This document shows, one piece after another, positions 56,865 through 64,000 of a DNA stretch of 64,000 nt (within the stretch, counting starts at the first letter, position 1; the number at the start of each line of letters is the position of its first letter). The notes beneath the pieces were generated by a model. The model was not told the DNA's origin, did no database searches, and saw nothing but the letters and a program-made list of their open reading frames with translations. Made by a program: the position numbers and the translations under genes. The stretch comes from Hydractinia symbiolongicarpus (taxonomy: Eukaryota > Cnidaria > Hydrozoa > Anthoathecata > Hydractiniidae): the NCBI RefSeq assembly GCF_029227915.1, contig NC_079888.1:13995001-14059000 (forward strand), given 5' to 3'.

Positions 56865-59800
56865 TTATATCAAATTATACTCATTGTTAATAGCTTCAGC
56901 TGGTATGACCAATTCTACAGGTGCAAATCCATTTGATAATGGTTCGTCTTGATGTATGTCATCACTGAGAGCGCTTTCGTTTTCATTTTGTTTCTCCGGA
57001 TGATCAGAAGTTGGCCCCATGTATATAAAGGCTGAAGAACATACGGTATCTTCTTCTTTATCTGGTTGACCATCAGGTAGTTCATCCAATTTGTAAAACT
57101 CGTTTTCTGTATTGACGTCCATGTTGAATAGCGTATTGATGTGTTCGTCATCTGTCTGATATGTCTTGTTTGTGACACCATTGTGATAATAATGATGCTC
57201 GGTCACTGTTTTCTGCAAGCAAAAAACTATTAGTGTTAGTAGGAAATCTAACAGAAGTTTAAATAAACACTTCTGGTAGCACATATTCAAGTCTCAATCT
57301 TTCAACGTCGAACTAAAAATAATATGCGGCGGCGATTGGCTTGTGTTTTAAGCCATAAGTTAAGAGATTTTGACTGTGACAATAGCACCAAAAAATAATA
57401 ATTCATAAAATTGAAGATTTACATCCATTTTAGTTTAACATTTATCGGTAAATCATTGAAATGGTTCCTGTGCGAAGTTATGCACACAAAAGAGCACACC
57501 TAATAAATAGGCCGTTATTTTGCCATAAAATGTTAAAAAAGGTTGTGTTTCGACATGTTCCAATTTTTTTTTCTAAAGGCCGGAAAAGTGGCAATGTGGA
57601 ATATAAATTTTATTTATTGTCCTAACTTACCTCTTTAGTAAAACTTGATTTCTCATCCCTAAAAAACAATGGTTCAAATTATTAATTCTTTTACAACTTA
57701 CTGCACACGCCAACTCTAAACTATGCGCTAAATTCTAAAGTTTGTTATGCAGAATTTGTTAGACAGCATAGCATCAATCTTACTGGATTTCAATTTCAAA
57801 TTGATATTGCAAATTTCATAAAACAAACCGAGCGCTTCAAACAACGCCCACATTTATTCAAAATTGAAATAAGAAGAAGAAACAACAAGAATAAGAAAAA
57901 AATAACAACAACTTAAGCAAAGATGGTGTCGTGGTAACGCATTTGACTTGCAATTATAACGTTTTAGGTTCGAGTCCCACTTCAGCGCAATTAAAATTTA
58001 ATGTTGTCAGCCAATTTAGTGCCATCTACTGACTAATCAATCGCTAATCAGCTTGTGTGGCAGGCAAGCAAGTTAGAGAAATGTTATAGGTATCTCTAGC
58101 AGTAATTTAACATAGTTACAGCTTTACTTACTAAGAGCAATAAACAAAAGCTCGAATAATATTTACCTATTCCTTTTCGTTTTGCATAAGCACAATACAA
58201 TAATAAGAACTATGATTATCAGTAGAATGATAATTGCTGCAACTATGCTAAAGATCATCACTAAGTCGTTTCCCCCACCGCCCATCAATGGCGCCGATGC
58301 TGCAGTATTGTTTTGTTTAGGTGTTGCTGCTGTAGTTGTTTTGGGTTGTACTGAAGAAGGTTGTGCTTTTGATGTTTGTGGAGTAGTTTCTTTTGTTAAA
58401 GTTTTATTTGTTGATGTCGTTTTTTTTTGACTCACGGATGACCCTGCTGTTGTTGTTATTAAAGTGTCTCTCGTTGTTGCCATTTTTGTTACTGTTGATG
58501 TTGTTGTTGTTGATGGGACGTAAGGAAAGTATTTGTCCCCAGAAAGCGGATCTATAAAAAATGTTGTGTATATGCAGTAATAACTCCGTCACAAAAAATT
58601 TCTGGTTTCACTAAAAATTCTTTTCATTCATCCCCTTACAAGTCTTCACATATATCGCTATTAAATTTTTGTTGCCGTTAAAATATTTTTGAGAGAAGAA
58701 TCGCCGCTAACGAGATTTAAGTTGTAAGAAAAACAATACTTTGTAATTTACGTTTCTACTGTGGCCTTGTAATGAAGAGTTATATCTGAAAGAGCTACTT
58801 TTAAATAGTTACTGTCGGATAAATCGAATTTAATCTTAAGAATCATTAACTGCAATAAAAAAAACGAAGACGAAAGAAAATACACTCACAAGTTAGTTTA
58901 CCACCAAATTTGATAAAGACACATCTTTTGTCCGCACCATCCTTCATATTAGTATCATTTTTATCCAGACAAGTCAAAAAGAGTTTGATCAATAAACCAC
59001 CCCAATGCTCCTTAAAGCCAATGTACGCCTGAAATTTATTTTGTGGAAAATATATTCGATTTTCTTTATTTTTTCATAAGAACAATGTGAAAATCGATTA
59101 CTGATAGATAATGACAAAATTTCAAAATTTCAATCAAGAATTACACAAAAAATTTTAAAAATTACAAAAAAATATTGTTTCACTTTATTGCAAACGCACA
59201 ACAGCTCTGCTTATTTTTAAGTATTAATCAACAAGGATACATCATAACTGCACCTCTTTATTATACTAGACAACTTACATGCAGCTGTGGTTGTAAACCA
59301 AGTAAACGAAAGGTTGTGGTGTTCTTTACTGCATATTCACCTATGTTGGCATCCCACACAGACTGATTAGTGTTATGCGTATCCACCAGAACTTCAATCC
59401 TACCAAGTGAATGATTTTTACATTCTTCTGTCGCTTCCTGGTGAGGATTTGCTGGGACGTTTATCTCAAGTTCTTTGGTGTCGTTAACTTCAACAAATCC
59501 TACACTGTCCGGATCATTAACAAACTGCAGATTGCAACCTTAAAAATGATTTTGGTGCTAAAGTATGCTCAATTGTGTTTGCATTTTTTTTCAGAAAAGA
59601 GGTGAAATTATGTTTATTCAGGTCTTTTCTATCTAGTCAAGTTGCTTTCTTAAAAAAAATTTGTTCACACAGAGAGGCCTCAATATGCAAAGACAACCTG
59701 AAACCATTTTAATAGTATTACCAAAAAATATAAAAGCTTTACCTTCTGCTTTCATACTGGTGAAACAGTCAAATGACTGTGTGTTATCTGATCTGATTAT

Positions 59801-59929
59801 AGCAGTTGCACCAGGGCATGGTGTTGCACCCATTATATCCCCAGTGGACGCCCTGCTAACATCCGTTTGTTGAGAGATGAAAACACATTGAAGTAGTAAA
59901 AGGGCTATTAAAAAAGTTGCATTGTCCAT
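56865..59929 (-). CDS. receptor B: type I membrane receptor, 448 residues, 6 exons, paralogue of A
   Basis: Predicted cell-surface receptor. Exons are 59929-59743, 59538-59279, 59028-58890, 58551-58167, 57658-57631 and 57212-56865. They total 1347 nt, with phases 1,0,1,2,0, identical to receptor A. A signal peptide (MDNATFLIALLLLQCVFISQ) is followed by an ectodomain to about 195. Shared features with A are TGDxxG then C-x(n)-C in exon 1, a cysteine opening exon 2, VW-D/S near its end, FKxHxxGxLxK and CxxIKFxG in exon 3, and YPxxxxYF opening exon 4. The stalk is Thr-rich. The membrane helix is at about 292-318 (LVMIFSIVAAIIILLIIIVL), followed by CLCKTKR. The 130-residue tail is unrelated to tail A; its tyrosine motifs are EFYKLDEL, FIYMGP and a terminal EYNLI. 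Ligand and signalling partners are unknown. Several NxT/NxS sites suggest glycosylation. Confidence 0.82.
57921..58141 (+). repeat. tRNA-derived SINE in an intron of receptor B
   Basis: The head starts GATGGTGTCGTGGTAACGC, an A-box-like region. It has a CTTGCAA anticodon-like loop (TGC) and an exact B box GGTTCGAGTCC at 57967-57977. The anticodon stem does not pair, so it is not a functional tRNA. The body, to about 58110, shares a block with 47096-47155. It lies between exons 4 and 5 of receptor B, on the opposite strand to the gene. Confidence 0.65.
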
Positions 59930-62900
59930 AACCTAAACAGAGTTTGTAAAGATTAATAAGCTGGATGCAAAATCATCTTGATATATAAGCTTTACAAAAC
60001 AATATATGCAATCTTGCTGCATTTACATTTTTGCATATTTCGTAAGTGGTTCTCACAATAAAAACACTGTTACCTGGGATTGCTTATGAAGAAAATCAGA
60101 AATAAGAACAATAACTAAAAAAACAAAAGAAGAAATAAAAGAGGACAGAAAATGGAACAGATGACGATCACATGACTTCATTACATGAAATATTTAATAG
60201 TTTAGTAACATCTATAAATTGTATGAATGTGTTCCACTTTTAATTAAAGCTAACAAAGATTTAATTAAAAGTTTTTTTTAAGTTTTAAAATTTGTAATGT
60301 TTTTCTATATCTTCTGAGATCTCTTCCATGGAATATTTTCTTCTGAAATGGAAGTCGACTTCCAGCGTTCTAGTGTACGTATAAAGAAAACTGATGAAAT
60401 TCTGTAATACATAATATTGTTATATTTTTATTCATTCGCACTTGTAGATAATGTTTTCGAAGAAATAAACTGAACAAATTTTAATAAAAGTAAGCATGTG
60501 AAACGTAAAAACTAAACACTCTAAAATTGATAAACAAGATCAATTTTTTCTGCGAAGAAAAAAACTTACCTTTATTTTCTCAGATGTTCAAAAATACGCT
60601 CAAACAAAATCACAGCCAAACGATATGACTAACAAGCTTATCACATTTCTTTGCAAGACACATCGTGATTACGAATCATGAATACAAATTTGATTGCTTT
60701 ATGAAGTATTCAAATTAAACAACTGGGAGCAGGATATTTTATTTAATTTCTTTTGATAAAAACATAATGAGATGTTTTTATTCCTTGGAGGACAGTTCAA
60801 TTCAGCATAGTTCCTTCTATAGGAATATTTCTCTGTTTTAGTCACGTGACATGTGTTCTCCTAAGGCTTACACGTAGTATATAAAAAGTTGACATGGTCT
60901 GACGTAAGCAACGAATTGTTTTGCAAAAAAATTTGATATTTGCCAAATTTTCTGTTTAGTTGTATTGCAACTTTGGTGGAACTGACTGTCATTCTGGTTT
61001 TTTTGTTAAAGACAGTTTAAAATATTGGTAGCAAAAACTGCAAATGTTGAAATACCCAAAAAGTTGATCTGCTTTTTAAATAGGCGAGTTCCAAATGTTT
61101 TTCTAAAATTACCTAAACATCGGTTTTTAAAATAGATATTTTTTGTGTAATATGAAATCTATTAATATAACATAAAATTTTATGCACTTCAACTTTCCAA
61201 AATTAACGATTAGTCGTCCGCTTTTTAGTATAGGCCACCCTACAATTCGATTGTAGGGTGGCCTATACTAAGGCCACCCTTAGTATAGGGTGGCCTTAGT
61301 GAAGAAATTCTCTCTTTTTGCTTAACTGGAGACTGATGAACACCATTTATTTTACTCTATAGTATTGGTGAAAAAAAATGTACGTGCACCCTTTATGCGA
61401 AGGCGGTCCAGACAACCTACAGCACATGGTACGGAGAGAGAGACTGGATGAGTTTAATACAACATTACATATGACTGAGAGAAATAACGAGGTATTTTGT
61501 TTTATATGACGTAATTGTTCTTAAAATACATTTCGCAGCAACTTCGTTTTCAGTCCCATTTTTACTTTTTGATCTATAACTTACATTTCTATTTTCCCAT
61601 CGCTTTAATTTATAACCGATTGAAATTAATAGAAACCTTTTGTAGTTGCAATTAGGACCAATTAGCATTCCATTGCTTGATAAGCTTATAACGTACTGCG
61701 CATTGTTTAACGAATAAGACACAGCAGTTACATGGTTACATAGAGGAAAAAGAAGTAATTAATTAATCACGATTCAACGTTTAGCAATTTGGTTTTCAGG
61801 TGTACATCGGTTAAGAAAATTAGCGTGTAAAAAAATCGGTTAAATAATTGACTAGAAAAATATTAGCTATAATAGTGCTAATGTCGACATCAGTTAGCTT
61901 CTCAGTTTTTCAAGACTTTCGAACCGAGAAAAATGTCTCAAGGGTCAGTCGGGGTCAGAATAGATGCAAGTTGCATTGTAAAGACATATTTGTAAGACAT
62001 GTCGGGTAAATCTGTTGTTCAGTGTACAGTTTTGCGTTGCATTGTGTAAATTTTTAAACACATGATTAATCCGATTTACGGACTTTTTAGGATTTTCGGA
62101 CAATTTTTTATTTTTTCATGCAAATACATGAAAATATGTTAAATAACTTTTATTTAGCTGTTATAAAATTTACACAAAATGTGAAAATTCGTTTGAGAAC
62201 TAAAGTAATTAAACTTTAAGCAGATAGTGGTATTTTAGACAAATTTTAGGTTTCTGACGGGTTTACAGAGAAAGTGCTGACACAAGCTTAATTTTTTTGC
62301 CGCTAATTTGTTGCTTTCATGACATACTATAAGGGTGCCAAGTTTGATTCAATTTGGATAGGTCCTATCATCTTCTAGCCATAAAATATTTATAAAACCC
62401 GGACAGAATAGGATTAAGACTTATTTATTCTTAATGTTACTATTCATCCTTCTAAAATAACTTATCTACGTTTAGGAAATGAATTTTTGCGAAAATTGTG
62501 TCAATTTTAACTAAAATAACTTTTTTTTTATTATGGCATTATATAAAAATGGACTGGTGACAGTAGCGGATTTGCAACAGAAAGTGGCGGGTTTGTTACA
62601 TATGGTGGCGGTTTGGAGATATAGTGTCAGTACATTATAAACAAAATGCAGATCTAATTTTTAAAGTCGAAATGGATTTTTACAAAGTGAAAATTGCATT
62701 ATGAATATTTTTTATAATAAAAATGATGAAAAAAAGTTTTGCCACTGAAGAGACAAACACAGCAATGGGTCAAAACTTCTTTAAATATTTTACGGTATAT
62801 GTTTTTCGACTGATTAACTTTTGCCTACTTTTGCTCCAAAAAGTGCATTTTTGCGGTCCCTCAATTTGCCAATAAGGTCCAAAATTGTAAAATTTAGTTC

Positions 62901-63650
62901 CGCAAATATTTATTAACTTAAGATATATTAACGTCACATTTACAGTAACACAATTAAAACGAGAGGCGTTGGTAGTTTAGATGTTACTTCTCCTCAACAT
63001 TTGAAGAAAATTATAATACAGACAACTCGTTTTCTTGCCTACCCTTACCCATCCAATTAATATTCTAAAGTGAAAGTTTACTTTGCTTACTTTCATCGGG
63101 GTGTAATTGTTTTCAAAATGTCGTAATAAGAAGGATAGCTACCAACAGTACATATTTTTTTAATTTCTATGGTTGGGAAAAAAAAGGGATTAATCAGCAA
63201 AATCCGGGAAAACATTTGGCGAATTCTAGTAATAAAAAGAGACACTAAAGCAAAATATTGGCCATATTATTATAATTTTCAAAAAGGTTTGAAAAAACAA
63301 ATTTTTTTTCAAAAATGTGTTTTCCTTCTTCCAGAATTATAACGGAAAACATTTTGGTTAGATAATAATTATTTTAACAAAACTAGGCTAATGTGCAAAA
63401 TGTAAAAAGATACAATGCAATATTAAACGTGAAATACTGCAAATGTGTCACCTATTTTACTTTTAAAGAAATGCTAAAAACTATTTTAACTATATAATAT
63501 GTCTTTAATGTTTCATTAAGAAAACATTCGTTCAAATTTAGAATCTTTAACTGAATTTCCTTTTAATGTAATTTATATCTAAGCCCCATTCCTGACCATT
63601 TTTCCAACGTTCATTCATTGGTGACAGGAACATACTTGAGTACCAGAATT
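59930..63650. other. intergenic between receptor B and the partial gene C
   Basis: The start of this interval should hold the receptor B promoter. A clustered inverted repeat is at 61225-61299. A minus-strand frame of 85 codons (61465-61722) has no recognised feature. No receptor-like signal peptide, stalk or membrane exon was seen here on either strand. Confidence 0.45.
61225..61299. repeat. clustered hairpins built on GGCCACCCTA
   Basis: Hairpin 1 has 22-nt perfect arms (61225-61246 and 61250-61271) around TCG. Hairpin 2 has 12-nt arms (61268-61279 and 61288-61299) around TTAGTATA and overlaps the first. GGCCACCCT and its complement alternate four times in 75 bases. Confidence 0.9.
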
Positions 63651-64000
63651 TTACATAATTTTTGATTTATTTACAACTGCATATTCATCCAATACTATCC
63701 GTTCAGGTTGTGATTCTGCTTCTTGGTACTCATTCATATCGTATTGTTGAAAATAACTAGGTTCCATGGAAAGAGGTTCGGAGTATATGTCTTCATTATT
63801 AGATTGTGCGATTAGCTGTTTTAACGGTGGTACAGCATAATGATTGACTGAAGAAGATTTTGGTGCGGAACGATTATTTTTATTAACAACCGTGTAATCA
63901 TCCAATATTACGCGTGGTGGTTGCGTTTCCATTTGCTGATACTCATCAAGTTTATTTTGATGAAAATCGTTAGGACCTTTTGAAATAGTTGCCACTTGAT
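63651..64000 (-). CDS. C-terminal exon of a possible third receptor (C): tyrosine-rich cytoplasmic tail, partial
   Basis: The frame is open from the window edge to a stop at 63651, at least 115 residues, hydrophilic and without a membrane segment. It holds two copies of a block of about 25 residues. The first contains EYQQMETQPPRVILDDYTVV and the second EYQEAESQPERIVLDEYAVV, each followed by NK. VNHYAVPPL and EDIYSEPL lie between them. These YxxV and YxEP sites look like SH2-docking motifs. The strand and position, next to receptors A and B, make a cytoplasmic tail likely, but the ectodomain lies outside the window. An intracellular adaptor is an alternative. An AG at 63995-63996 on this strand could be the exon acceptor. 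Confidence 0.6.
   Translation of the reverse strand, partial: QVATISKGPNDFHQNKLDEYQQMETQPPRVILDDYTVVNKNNRSAPKSSSVNHYAVPPLKQLIAQSNNEDIYSEPLSMEPSYFQQYDMNEYQEAESQPERIVLDEYAVVNKSKIM

Noticed and set aside
57921-57993. Functional tRNA-Ala (TGC)
   Set aside because: The B box and loop are tRNA-like, but the anticodon stem does not pair and a SINE body follows.
1-64000. CRISPR arrays, bacterial operons or prophage
   Set aside because: Introns, eukaryotic domain architectures and SINE/LTR elements show a metazoan genome. The tandem arrays lack the repeat-spacer pattern.

Overview
This is a eukaryotic, AT-rich window (mostly intron and intergenic DNA, GT-AG introns, no operons). The gene content and the transposon-type relics suggest a cnidarian, probably a hydrozoan. 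That assignment is inference from protein families, and no species-specific marker was found.

Layout. From 262 to 5780 (+) lie 16 exons of an RBM5/RBM10-type splicing factor. They run from the end of RRM1 through RanBP2 zinc finger, RRM2, OCRE and C2H2 finger; the 5' end is outside the window and no G-patch exon was found. From 7.5 to 9.2 kb is a possible divergent pair: a small basic protein (-) and a two-transmembrane coiled-coil protein (+). From 9.8 to 12.3 kb (-) is a decayed copy of a repeated cnidarian gene family. From 15.7 to 21.3 kb (-) is a two-exon gene of 1847 residues joining two fibronectin-III domains to a very large interferon-inducible-GTPase (VLIG/GVIN1) body. From 21.3 to 39 kb no convincing host gene was found. 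This part holds a RecQ-helicase relic, a TA-flanked MITE, a BEL/Pao retroelement relic, several dispersed repeats and a duplicated perfect hairpin. From 39.4 to 42.7 kb (-) is a complete four-exon gene for a secreted LDLa plus F5/8C (discoidin) protein.

From 46.4 kb to the window end (-) lies the most unusual region. It holds two complete, paralogous six-exon genes (A, 402 residues; B, 448 residues) for type I membrane receptors, and the tyrosine-rich last exon of what may be a third (C). A and B share exon phases (1,0,1,2,0), a cysteine-containing ectodomain, a Thr/Ser/Asn-rich stalk and one membrane helix, but their cytoplasmic tails are unrelated. Tail A has a canonical ITIM; tail C has a duplicated tyrosine block. 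In layout this resembles hydrozoan allorecognition (Alr) or other paired-receptor loci, although no canonical Ig domain was recognised. Together with the VLIG GTPase and the LDLa-discoidin protein, the window looks like an immune or recognition neighbourhood (inference).

Exon models were assembled by eye from splice consensus, phase continuity and paralogue or family comparison. They have no transcript support here.
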